Below are positions 32,105 through 41,788 of a stretch of DNA of 64,000 nt, piece after piece (the first letter of the stretch is position 1; every line of letters starts with the position of its first letter). Below the pieces are notes generated by a model. The model made no database searches and had not been told where the DNA came from. It saw nothing but the letters and a program-made list of their open reading frames with translations. Made by a program: the position numbers and the translations under genes. The stretch is from Kangiella aquimarina DSM 16071 (GTDB taxonomy: Bacteria > Pseudomonadota > Gammaproteobacteria > Enterobacterales > Kangiellaceae): assembly GCF_000374105.1 (NCBI RefSeq), contig NZ_KB893651.1:335838-399837 (forward strand). Direction: 5' to 3'.

Positions 32105-33579
32105 TATAGCGTTACTCCTGGCGTGAGGGCTTCCGGTAGAACACACTCTGGATTTTCAATTGAGGCCACTGGGTAGGCACAGTAATCAGCGGCATAGTAG
32201 GCGCTTGGGCGGTGGTTACCTGAGTTACCAATACCGCCGAATGGCGCTGCACTTGAGGCGCCCGTTAATTGGTTATTCCAGTTGACGATACCGGCACGAA
32301 TACGACGGTAGAAGGTTTCATATTGAGCATTGTCGTCACTGAATAATCCGGCTGAAAGACCGAAGCGAGTGTTGTTCGCTTCTGCAATGGCACTTTCGAA
32401 ATCGTCGTAACGGTAAACCTGAAGGATTGGACCAAAGAATTCTTCATCGTCGTGAGCAACCTCAGTCACATCCAGCAGGGCAGGGCTGACAAAACCAGTG
32501 CCTTCCTTCATGTGTTCCATTTTAACTAAAGCTTTAGCACCTCTATCCAATAGATTCTGTTGTGCGCGAACTAAGTCTTTGGCGGCTTTTTCAGAAACTA
32601 CAGGGCCCATGAAAGGTTTGTTTTCATCGTTATAATGACTGACGCGAATATTTTTGACAGCATCGGTTAACATCTCAATAAACTGATCACCTTGTGCGGT
32701 TTTTGGCACAAACAGGCGGCGTGCGCAGGTGCAGCGTTGTCCTGCAGAAATGTAGGCCGATTGGATAGTGTGATAAACGGCAGCTTTCAAATCTTTAACG
32801 TCGCCCAGAATAAGCGGGTTGTTGCCGCCCATCTCAAGGGCAAGCACTTTACCCGGCTGACCGCCGACTTGCTTATGAAGGAGTTTACCGACCGTTTCGC
32901 TGCCGGTGAATAACAGGCCATCTACCTGAGGGTGACTGGCCAGTGCGATGCCGGTATTCACTTCGCCCTGCACTAAATTAAGAACACCTTCAGGGAGACC
33001 TGCTTTCTGCCAGAGTTTCACCGTTAATTCTGCCACCGCTGGTGTTAATTCACTTGGTTTAAAAACAATGGTGTTTCCGGCAATCAGTGCTGGCACAATG
33101 TGGCCGTTAGGCAAATGGCCAGGGAAATTATAAGGACCAAAGACGGCCAACACGCCGTGTGGTTTGTGACGAGTAGCAGCGATGCCAGCGCCCATTTCTG
33201 CTTCCTTAACGCCTGTACGCTCATGATAGGCGCGAATCGAAATATCAATTTTACCTGCCATGGCTCCGGCTTCGGTTAAGGTTTCCCAGTAAGGCTTGCC
33301 CGTTTCTTTAGCAATCAGTTCAGCAAGCTGTTCTTTGTTATCTTTTAACTGCTGCTCAAAGTTCTTCATGATCGCAATACGCTCTTCCAGCGATTTTTGA
33401 CTCCAGTCCCAGCCAGCTTTCTGTGCTGCCTTAATGGCTTGAGCAACCTGCTCTTCAGTCGCTGCATTTCCTTGCCAGATTACTTCGCCATTGGCAGGAT
33501 TGATGGAGCTAAAATTATCGCCTTCTCCTGCGAACCATTGGTTGTTGATCATTAAGTTTTTATGAGCATCTTGAGTCAT
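32104..33579 (-). CDS. astD: N-succinylglutamate 5-semialdehyde dehydrogenase
   Basis: This is a 491-aa NAD-dependent aldehyde dehydrogenase. The substrate-channel and cofactor segments are [20 protein letters not shown] and [19 protein letters not shown]. The general-base Glu is in [12 protein letters not shown] and the catalytic Cys in [15 protein letters not shown]. It converts succinylglutamate semialdehyde to succinylglutamate (fourth AST step). ATG 33579 is preferred to an in-frame GTG at 33591; AGGTG precedes the ATG. It follows astA by 27 bases and is coupled to astB. Confidence 0.95.
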   Translation of the reverse strand: MTQDAHKNLMINNQWFAGEGDNFSSINPANGEVIWQGNAATEEQVAQAIKAAQKAGWDWSQKSLEERIAIMKNFEQQLKDNKEQLAELIAKETGKPYWETLTEAGAMAGKIDISIRAYHERTGVKEAEMGAGIAATRHKPHGVLAVFGPYNFPGHLPNGHIVPALIAGNTIVFKPSELTPAVAELTVKLWQKAGLPEGVLNLVQGEVNTGIALASHPQVDGLLFTGSETVGKLLHKQVGGQPGKVLALEMGGNNPLILGDVKDLKAAVYHTIQSAYISAGQRCTCARRLFVPKTAQGDQFIEMLTDAVKNIRVSHYNDENKPFMGPVVSEKAAKDLVRAQQNLLDRGAKALVKMEHMKEGTGFVSPALLDVTEVAHDDEEFFGPILQVYRYDDFESAIAEANNTRFGLSAGLFSDDNAQYETFYRRIRAGIVNWNNQLTGASSAAPFGGIGNSGNHRPSAYYAADYCAYPVASIENPECVLPEALTPGVTL

Positions 33580-33606
33580 ATTAGAAAACACCTGTTGTAA
33601 ATTCGT

Positions 33607-34629
33607 TTAACGTTTGTTGCGCAGACTGGCTGCACGAACCGTGTCGCCTTCTTTAACTTGAAGTCTGTCGAGCACTTCTGGGCTGACTATGAGCTCGTCA
33701 GTATCAATTCGTGTTTCAAAAACTGTTGTTTTGAATTCCTGTAAACGACGATTACTGATCATGATTGACTCAGTGTCGCCTTCAGGCTTGCCAACACGAA
33801 TAGGTAGCAGACGACTGGCGCGATAGGTCTTGATTTGATCTTTTGGGACTTCGATAGTTGGACCTGCGTCAAAGATATCGACGTAATTCTGGTAACGGAA
33901 GCCTTCACGTTTAAGCATGGCCAGAGCTGGCCGAGTATCAGGATGTACCTGGCCAATAGCCTGTCTGGCATCATCGGAAAGCATATCCACATAAATTGGA
34001 TGTTGCGGCATCAGTTCAGCAATAAACTGGTTACTGCCTAAGCCGCTGATGGCATCTGCCTTGGCAAAGTCCATACTGAAAAAACGACGTCCCAGCGACT
34101 CCCAGAAAGGCGAGCGCCCCTGCTCATCACTAAAGCCTCGCATCTCAGCAATGACCTTATCGGCAAATCGTTGCGGGAAGTCGGCCATGAACAGGAAGCG
34201 TGATTTGGCTAACAGGCGGCCATTAATACCACCACGATAGTCAGGAGATAGATACAGAGTCGCTATTTCAGTGGTACCCGTGTAGTCATTACAAAGCACC
34301 AAAATTTTATGCTTATTATAAATGCCAAGATCATGACTGGTATTGACTACGGTACTGAGTTTATAGGTATAGAATGCTTCGTCCATGCCTACGGCGGCGA
34401 CCAGGGCACAAGTACCGACGACCTTGCCAGTTGCATCATCTTCTAGCACAAAAAAGTAATATTCAGGTCCAGGCTCAACAATGTCTCGACTAAAGGCGTC
34501 GACTGAGTTTTTGATCTTATCTTCGATACGAACGGGGTCGTTAGGCAGGGTTGTCAGGCCGGTCCCGGCGCTGGCAGCTAATGCCAAAATATCTTTTAAA
34601 TCAGTATGTTGAGCTGGTCTGATAACCAT
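33607..34629 (-). CDS. astA: Arginine N-succinyltransferase
   Basis: This is 340 aa (family about 340-344), with a GNAT-like fold. It transfers succinyl from succinyl-CoA to arginine, the committed step of the AST pathway. Diagnostic blocks are MVIRPAQHTDLKDILALA, ASAGTGLTTLP, EIATLYLSPDYRGGINGRLL, FPQRFADKVIAEMRG, and SPFWESLGRRFFSMDFAKAD. It is the first gene of the minus-strand operon, with the divergent astC gene 262 bases away. The shared gap is the likely regulatory region; I could not identify a convincing ArgR box in it. Confidence 0.96.
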   Translation of the reverse strand: MVIRPAQHTDLKDILALAASAGTGLTTLPNDPVRIEDKIKNSVDAFSRDIVEPGPEYYFFVLEDDATGKVVGTCALVAAVGMDEAFYTYKLSTVVNTSHDLGIYNKHKILVLCNDYTGTTEIATLYLSPDYRGGINGRLLAKSRFLFMADFPQRFADKVIAEMRGFSDEQGRSPFWESLGRRFFSMDFAKADAISGLGSNQFIAELMPQHPIYVDMLSDDARQAIGQVHPDTRPALAMLKREGFRYQNYVDIFDAGPTIEVPKDQIKTYRASRLLPIRVGKPEGDTESIMISNRRLQEFKTTVFETRIDTDELIVSPEVLDRLQVKEGDTVRAASLRNKR

Positions 34630-34846
34630 GATTGAAAGTCCTGAATTCCTTTAATTGTAGCTGTAACTGGCGACACTGATGCCTAAGCGGTTGATGATAA
34701 TAGGAAATCTCACCACAGAAAGGAAGTGCCAGTTTGTAATATAAGAGACTTGTACGACCTCTCAGCCCTTTAAAATTAAGCCAATCGTCGGTACAGGGGT
34801 GGAATTTTAGCAGAAAAAAGGACATGATACCGACCTATTTCAATGA

Positions 34847-36112
<1,266 letters not shown>

Positions 36113-36127
36113 TTAAAAGCTCTAAAG

Positions 36128-36157
36128 AAAAGCCCCGCATCGTGCGGGGCTTTTTTT
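36128..36157. terminator. Intrinsic terminator after astC
   Basis: GCCCCGC (36132-36138), loop ATCGT, GCGGGGC (36144-36150), then T7. The A-rich left flank also allows use by the convergent gene. Confidence 0.93.
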
Positions 36158-36176
36158 GTGTTCAAGATTTTGTTTA

Positions 36177-36722
36177 TTATTCGATTATTCTTATAACTTT
36201 AGCTTTTTGAGATTGATCTTTAGTTACTTTTAAAGTTGATGGAATGACAATAGCTCCTGCCAATCTAGGTGCCTCATAACCATTTTTTATATCTAGTTTA
36301 TGGTTCCAGTAAAATACAAAGTCACAGACACCTAAAATGTCATCAAACTCAGAATAAACTTGGTATAAATCAATATACTGAGTTAGAACTTCACCCGAAG
36401 CTAACTCATAATCTCCAATAGCACTCTCATCAAAAAAGATCTTTTCTTTGGGCTTAGGACATGACTTAAATGGTTTTCTTTTATAATCAATAATACTATC
36501 GGCCATAAAAGATATGGAGCGTGCCACACGCATTCCGGGAAGGTTATGACTATCCACTACCAGTATGGAGTCGCCAGTATATTTTAATGAAAACTTCAAA
36601 ATTGCTTTTGAGTTGTCTTTATCGATTATAGGCTCAACATTCATTTCGATAAAAGCTTGCTGACTAAAAGAAAATGCTTGTGGCATTACCCATAGCAAGG
36701 TTACTAGAAATACTATTCTCAT
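36177..36722 (-). CDS. Secreted hypothetical protein
   Basis: This is 181 aa. It has a Sec signal peptide (MRIVFLVTLLWVMPQAFSFS), then a beta-rich mature domain with two cysteines (KSCPKPKEK and GVCDFVFYWN) that could form a disulfide. AGGGA stands 6 bases before the ATG. The region is more AT-rich than the surrounding ast genes, hinting at a different history. I recognise no family. It is convergent with astC. Confidence 0.7.
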   Translation of the reverse strand: MRIVFLVTLLWVMPQAFSFSQQAFIEMNVEPIIDKDNSKAILKFSLKYTGDSILVVDSHNLPGMRVARSISFMADSIIDYKRKPFKSCPKPKEKIFFDESAIGDYELASGEVLTQYIDLYQVYSEFDDILGVCDFVFYWNHKLDIKNGYEAPRLAGAIVIPSTLKVTKDQSQKAKVIRIIE

Positions 36723-36885
36723 TTGGGTCCCTATATTTATTATTTGTCAGTCATGTTCGATTACGGTTAATAGTTGTTTGGCATCAACTATAGAGTGACA
36801 ATACTAGCAGTAACTTGATGGCAGGTCAGCTTTAGATTTAATCTATAATACCAAACAAAAACACGATCCGCGTCCTTCGTATAAC

Positions 36886-36899
36886 TTGATCCCGATCAA
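36886..36899 (+). promoter_or_regulatory. FNR/Anr-type site 1 upstream of ompW
   Basis: TTGATCCCGATCAA is an exact match to the FNR consensus TTGAT-N4-ATCAA. It is centred 50 bp upstream of site 2. Confidence 0.75.
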
Positions 36900-36935
36900 T
36901 AAAAAGCAAACTCTTAAGTTGCTGGTTTATAACCA

Positions 36936-36949
36936 TTGATCCAGGTCAA
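36936..36949 (+). promoter_or_regulatory. FNR/Anr-type site 2 upstream of ompW
   Basis: TTGATCCAGGTCAA differs from consensus at one position. With a -10-like TATCTT at 36971-36976 and a start near 36984, the site is centred at about -41.5, the class II activator position. Confidence 0.7.
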
Positions 36950-37008
36950 TCTTTCAAATCTTGGGTAGATTATCTTTGTTGCGTCTAAAACAAAGAAGGA
37001 AATTCACC

Positions 37009-37683
37009 ATGAAACAACTTATCAAATCAGCAACTGCGGTAGCGGTTGGCGCGGTATTATATTTAACAGCTGTTGATGCATTTGCACATAAAGAAGGCGA
37101 CTTTATTTTGCGTGTCGGTGCCGCTCATGTCAGTCCTAATGATGACAGCTCGAATGTGTTAGGGGCTAATGATGGCGTTAGCGTTGATTCAGCAACAGGC
37201 GTTGGTTTTAGCGGCACCTGGATGCTAAGCGATAACTGGGGTTTGGAAGTGTTGGCGGCATTACCATTTACACATGACATTAATGGTTCTGGTGATTTGG
37301 CTGGGTTACCCATCGGTGAGACTAAACACTTACCACCAACGGTTTCGTTCCAGTACTACCCAGAGTTTGGCACAGATGACTTTAGTCCTTATTTTGGTCT
37401 AGGTGTTAACTACACCAAATTCTTCGAAGAAAAAGCATCGCCTGAACTTAAAGCGGCGTTAAGCACCAATGATGTTCAGCTTGAATTGGATGATTCATTT
37501 GGTCTAGCGGCACAAATGGGTGCAGATTGGAAAATCAGCAACAATTTCTACTTTAATACAGCGGTCTGGTATGTCGATATTGATACTGAAGCAGATGTTA
37601 TAGTGAATGGAGCTACTGCAACAACTGTGGATGTACAAATTGATCCTTGGGTCGCAATGGTGGGATTTGCCTGGCGATTCTAG
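37009..37683 (+). CDS. ompW: Outer membrane protein OmpW family
   Basis: This is a 224-aa, eight-strand barrel. It has a signal peptide (MKQLIKSATAVAVGAVLYLTAVDAFA) followed by HKEGDFILRVGAAHVSPND, which is the OmpW N-terminal pattern. Later family segments are NWGLEVLAALPFTHDI, HLPPTVSFQYYPEF and SPYFGLGVNYTKFF, ending in AWRF for BAM insertion. AAGAAGGA lies 8 bases before ATG 37009; the frame is open 16 codons further up but that part is not signal-like. Two FNR-type sites upstream suggest induction under low oxygen, as reported for ompW in enteric bacteria. Confidence 0.93.
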   Translation: MKQLIKSATAVAVGAVLYLTAVDAFAHKEGDFILRVGAAHVSPNDDSSNVLGANDGVSVDSATGVGFSGTWMLSDNWGLEVLAALPFTHDINGSGDLAGLPIGETKHLPPTVSFQYYPEFGTDDFSPYFGLGVNYTKFFEEKASPELKAALSTNDVQLELDDSFGLAAQMGADWKISNNFYFNTAVWYVDIDTEADVIVNGATATTVDVQIDPWVAMVGFAWRF

Positions 37684-37705
37684 GCAGTTAATTTAGTTAA
37701 GAGTG

Positions 37706-37742
37706 AAATGCCGGTTTGACGTGATGTTAGCCGGCATTTTTT
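37706..37742. terminator. Intrinsic terminator between ompW and tesA
   Basis: AAATGCCGG (37706-37714) pairs with CCGGCATTT (37731-37739) around a 16-base loop, followed by T-rich sequence on the plus strand. The loop contains the tesA stop codon. Confidence 0.75.
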
Positions 37743-38362
37743 ATTTGCGCCTCCAGTTGCGGCCAGATGTTTTCTAAAAGTATTGGTTGTGCTTTTACGT
37801 TAGGATGAATGCCATCATCTTGCATCAGTTCGTCATTGCCACCTACGTTTTCTAAAAAGAATGGAACCAGCTTCACCTTTTTTTCATTGGCCAGCTGGGC
37901 ATAATTATCGAAGAAAGCCTGTGCATAGCGTTGGCCATAGTTTGGTGGAATCTGGATTCCGAGCAACAAGACCTCTGCACCTGAGCGTTTGCTGGTATCA
38001 ATCAGTTTGCTGAGATTGCGTTTTATGGCATTAGGCGGCGTACCACGTAATGCATCATTACCGCCGAGCTCGATGATGACGATCTCCGGGTCATGCTGTT
38101 CGAGCAGGGTGGGTAAGCGTAACAAGCCCTGTGTTGTGGTATCACCGCTGATACTGCCGTTGATGACAGTGTGCGGGTAGCCTTCTTGCTGTAGTTTTTG
38201 ATTCAGCAATTCGACCCAGCCTTGTTCAACGTCAATGTTGTAACCAGCACTCAGGCTATCGCCGAGCACCAAAATAGTGGGTTTTTCTTGCGCTTTCGCA
38301 GTTGTTGGGAGGTTAAAGACCGCAACAACTAGAAACAAAATCCACGCCAATTTCATCTTCAT
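37727..38362 (-). CDS. tesA: Periplasmic esterase/thioesterase I/lysophospholipase
   Basis: This is a 211-aa SGNH hydrolase. It has a Sec signal peptide (MKMKLAWILFLVVAVFNLPTTAKA), then the four SGNH blocks: VLGDSLSAGYNI (Ser), SGDTTTQGLLRLP (Gly), IIELGGNDALRG (Asn) and DGIHPNVKAQ (Asp/His). Length and motifs match E. coli TesA (208 aa). It is divergent from ybbA, the conserved tesA/ybbA/ybbP arrangement. The two Met codons at the start (38362 and 38356) cannot be separated by RBS. Confidence 0.95.
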   Translation of the reverse strand: MKMKLAWILFLVVAVFNLPTTAKAQEKPTILVLGDSLSAGYNIDVEQGWVELLNQKLQQEGYPHTVINGSISGDTTTQGLLRLPTLLEQHDPEIVIIELGGNDALRGTPPNAIKRNLSKLIDTSKRSGAEVLLLGIQIPPNYGQRYAQAFFDNYAQLANEKKVKLVPFFLENVGGNDELMQDDGIHPNVKAQPILLENIWPQLEAQIKNAG

Positions 38363-38412
38363 AGTGATATGCTTAGGTTAATTTTTTGATAACTCAATGG
38401 TATCAATGAGCA

Positions 38413-39129
38413 ATGAATAAAATGTTAACAACCAATAATTTAACGAAAACCGTCAAACTGCCTGAACAATCTCTGACCATTCTATCGGAGGTAAGTTTAA
38501 CCGTAAATGAACACGATAGTGTAGCCATTGTTGGCGCATCAGGCTCAGGTAAGTCTACTTTGTTGTCGTTACTGGCAGGTTTGGACACGCCATCTGAAGG
38601 CGAGGTGGAGCTTGCAGGTCACCCCATTCACAAGCTTTCAGAAGATGAGCGTGCAGCTGTTCGTGCGCAGTATGTTGGGTTCGTCTTCCAATCTTTTCAC
38701 TTATTACCGGGCCTGACTGCGCTTGAGAATGTGATGCTGCCGATTGAGTTGAAGGAAGATAAAAATGCTCAAACTAAGGCTAAAGAATTGCTTGAGAAAG
38801 TGGGGCTGGCTGAACGTTTGAATCACTATCCTCACCAATTGTCAGGTGGTGAGCAGCAGCGTGTCGCCATTGCGCGGGCGTTTGCGTCGGAACCCAAAAT
38901 TTTATTTGCTGATGAGCCCACCGGTAATCTTGATACTGCCAATGGTGAAAAAATTATTGATCTGATTTTTGACCTGAACCAGCAGCTTGGTACGACATTG
39001 GTGCTGGTGACTCATGATGACCGTTTGGCTGAACGTTGTCAGCGCTTGGTGCGTCTTGAGGCTGGCAAAGTGATTGAAGATAGCGTTAATGAGTCATTCG
39101 AGCAGGCAAAAACGGCGGAGACGGCATAA
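38413..39129 (+). CDS. ybbA: ABC transporter ATP-binding protein YbbA
   Basis: This is a 238-aa LolD/MacB-type ATPase. It has Walker A GASGSGKST, Q-loop FQSFHLLPGLTALENVMLP, signature LSGGEQQRVAIARA, Walker B ILFADEPTGNLD and switch His VTHDDR. It pairs with the FtsX-domain permease encoded next; the stop and start overlap (TAATG). The system is linked in other bacteria to envelope or lipoprotein handling, but the substrate is not established. Confidence 0.94.
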   Translation: MNKMLTTNNLTKTVKLPEQSLTILSEVSLTVNEHDSVAIVGASGSGKSTLLSLLAGLDTPSEGEVELAGHPIHKLSEDERAAVRAQYVGFVFQSFHLLPGLTALENVMLPIELKEDKNAQTKAKELLEKVGLAERLNHYPHQLSGGEQQRVAIARAFASEPKILFADEPTGNLDTANGEKIIDLIFDLNQQLGTTLVLVTHDDRLAERCQRLVRLEAGKVIEDSVNESFEQAKTAETA

Positions 39130-41624
39130 TGCGAGGTATGGCTTGGCGTTTATTTAAGCGAGACTGGCAGTCGGGCGAGGTAAAGGTTTTATTTTTTGCA
39201 CTCATGATAGCGGTTATGGCGATGGTTGCGATTGGCACCATCACGGATCGCACGCATCGTGCCATGGGCGAGCAGAGCAGTGAGTTTCTGGGAGCTGATT
39301 ATACTCTGAGATCGCCACGTCCTATTGAGCACGATTGGTTGGAAAAAGGGCGCTCCGATGGATTAGAGTTGACCGAGTCAACGGGCTTTTCAACAGTGCT
39401 GGCAAAAGGCGATGAGTTTCAGCTGGTCAGTGTGACCGCTCTTGGAGGTAAATTTCCTTTAAAAGGCGAGTTTGAAATTGCAGATAAGCCTTTTACTCGC
39501 GGTCAAACTATGCAGGCGCAACCTGAACAAGGAACCGCCTGGGTTGAGCCGCGTGTGCTGGCTGTTTTGGGTGCGGAAAAAGGCGATACAGTTGATTTTG
39601 GTTCGATACAATTAACTATTGCCGGTGTGATTGTCGGTGGCCCGGGGCAGGCCAGCGAAATGTTCAACGTGGCGCCTAAAGTTTACATCAATCAGGCCGA
39701 TGTCGAACGAGCTAATATTATTCAACCCGGTAGCCGAGTCTCCTATACTTTATTTATTGCTGGTGACATTCAGTCGCGTGAAAATTTCATCGACTGGGTT
39801 AAACCCCAAATGAATAAAACTCAGCGATTAACTGGTGGTAAAGAAGGCACTCCTGCGTTGCAGGCCTCCATTGAACGTGCTGAAACTTTTCTGCGTCTGG
39901 CTAGCTTGATTTCAGTAGTATTAGCCGGTGTTGCCATCGCTGTGGCAGCCGGTCGCTTTAGCCGTCGTCATTATGATTATGCCGCGATATACCGTTGTCT
40001 GGGCATGCAGATTGCCCAGGTCCATCGCCTGTATTTATCTCAATTGATTATCATGGGGTTAATTGGCTCGGCACTTGGCGTTGCGTTAGGCTTGTTGATC
40101 CAGCAAGTGATTATTGTTCAGTTTGCAGACTTCTTGCCGAAGCCCATGGTACCAATTAATTGGGCGCCAGTGATTGCTGGTGGTTTGAGTGGTCTGGTGG
40201 TTCTGATAGGTTTTGCTTTGCCTGCCTTTTTCCAGATTGCTCGGGTGTCACCATTGCGTGTGTTGCGTAAAGAAATGGTGCCGCAACCCGTTTCAAGCTG
40301 GCTGATTTATCTTCTAGCCATATTCACTATGGCACTTCTGATGTGGTGGCAAAGTGGCTCATTGAAGTTGGTCGGAATATTATTAGCGGTTGCTTTGGTG
40401 GCCTTTGTTATCATTCGCTTAATGGCCTGGCTGATATTCAAAGTCGGTCTCTGGATTGGTAAACGCGGATCAACGGCCGTTCGTTATGGCCTCGGTCAAC
40501 TTAAGCGTTACCCTGCATTTACCATCAGTCAGGTAACGGCTTTCGGCCTTGCGTTTATCATCATGCTTTCAACCGTACTCATACGAAGCGAATTGCTGAA
40601 TGAATGGCAAAGTCAGTTACCAGAAGATGCTCCGAATCATTTTTTAATTAACGTTCAGCCCAGCGAAGTGCCCAATCTTGAATCTATTCTTGCTGAACAA
40701 AATGTTGAGACGGCAGGTATTTATCCGATGGTGCGCGGCCGGGTTACTGGCCTTAATGGCAAGCCTATTGAAGAAGCAGTATCTGAAGAAGCGCAGAATG
40801 ATGGATCATTGCGTCGTGAGCTGAATCTTACCTGGGTGGAAAATGTTCCTAATGCCAACACCGTCGTTAAAGGTGAATGGTGGAATGATGCTGGCCAGCC
40901 TGATGAAGATGGTGTTTATCAACTTTCGATTGATCAGAACCTTGCAGGGCGACTGGGTGTTGATATCGGTGATGTGTTTGAGTTTTCTATCGGTGGGGTG
41001 GATGTAGAAGGTAAAATCACCAGTTTCCGCGAAATTCAGTGGGACTCTTTTCAGCCGAACTTCTTTATGATTTTTGAGCCTGGCGCGTTGAATGAAAATA
41101 TGGCGACTTATATCACCAGTTTTTATTTACCAGCGGAAAAGAAGCCTACTTTGAACACTATTTTGCGCGAAATGCCAACGGTAACTATTATCGAACTCGA
41201 TGCCATTATGGAGCAGGTTCAAACCATTCTGGATCAGGTTACAGCAGCGGTTGAGTTTATTATGTTGTTTGTACTGCTGGCTGGTATTGCAGTGCTATAT
41301 GCAGTGCTGCAGGCGAGTAAAGAAGAGCGAGTGTTATCTTCCACCTTGCTTAAAACATTGGGCGCACAAACCAAGTTTATTCGCATGACCTTGCTTTCAG
41401 AGCTGGCATTACTCGGAATCTTTTCCGGAATTCTTGGCGTGATTGGTGGGGAAGTGTTAGTCTTCGTGCTGTATCAGGAAGCTCTGGATATAGAGCCAGT
41501 TCTACATCCCTGGTTCTGGTTATGGGTGCCATTAATTGCCGTTGCATTTATCTGTCTGGCAGGTTGGTGGGGCCTCAAAAGCCTGCTCAAGCAACCCGCA
41601 CATCAGGTTCTAAGGCAATTGTAA
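39129..41624 (+). CDS. ybbP: ABC transporter permease YbbP (FtsX domains)
   Basis: This is 831 aa. An N-terminal helix (VLFFALMIAVMAMVAIGTI) is followed by a large periplasmic MacB-like domain, a first FtsX membrane module (ASLISVVLAGVAIAVAAGRF, then RCLGMQ near residue 290), a central pair of helices, a second periplasmic region, and a C-terminal FtsX module (FIMLFVLLAGIAVLYAVLQA, TLLKTLGAQ). The two-module, ten-helix layout and length match YbbP of E. coli (804 aa). It is the partner of YbbA. Confidence 0.93.
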   Translation: MRGMAWRLFKRDWQSGEVKVLFFALMIAVMAMVAIGTITDRTHRAMGEQSSEFLGADYTLRSPRPIEHDWLEKGRSDGLELTESTGFSTVLAKGDEFQLVSVTALGGKFPLKGEFEIADKPFTRGQTMQAQPEQGTAWVEPRVLAVLGAEKGDTVDFGSIQLTIAGVIVGGPGQASEMFNVAPKVYINQADVERANIIQPGSRVSYTLFIAGDIQSRENFIDWVKPQMNKTQRLTGGKEGTPALQASIERAETFLRLASLISVVLAGVAIAVAAGRFSRRHYDYAAIYRCLGMQIAQVHRLYLSQLIIMGLIGSALGVALGLLIQQVIIVQFADFLPKPMVPINWAPVIAGGLSGLVVLIGFALPAFFQIARVSPLRVLRKEMVPQPVSSWLIYLLAIFTMALLMWWQSGSLKLVGILLAVALVAFVIIRLMAWLIFKVGLWIGKRGSTAVRYGLGQLKRYPAFTISQVTAFGLAFIIMLSTVLIRSELLNEWQSQLPEDAPNHFLINVQPSEVPNLESILAEQNVETAGIYPMVRGRVTGLNGKPIEEAVSEEAQNDGSLRRELNLTWVENVPNANTVVKGEWWNDAGQPDEDGVYQLSIDQNLAGRLGVDIGDVFEFSIGGVDVEGKITSFREIQWDSFQPNFFMIFEPGALNENMATYITSFYLPAEKKPTLNTILREMPTVTIIELDAIMEQVQTILDQVTAAVEFIMLFVLLAGIAVLYAVLQASKEERVLSSTLLKTLGAQTKFIRMTLLSELALLGIFSGILGVIGGEVLVFVLYQEALDIEPVLHPWFWLWVPLIAVAFICLAGWWGLKSLLKQPAHQVLRQL

Positions 41625-41713
41625 AATAACGAGACAAAACTGTCTTTTCGACAAGGCTTTTAAAAAAAGTCTAGACAGTGACCATTAAAGATTGTTAATA
41701 ATAAAAAAGGAAT

Positions 41714-41736
41714 GGGCAGGGTTAATCTCTGCCCTT
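41714..41736 (+). terminator. Hairpin downstream of ybbP (weak terminator)
   Basis: GGGCAG (41714-41719) pairs with CTGCCC (41729-41734) and is followed by only three T. It may end ybbP transcripts or sit in the topA leader; TATAAT at 41748-41753 is a candidate topA -10. Confidence 0.4.
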
Positions 41737-41788
41737 TGACCAATTTATATAATCAACTCATTGATAACAAACGAGTTTTGGAACTTTT

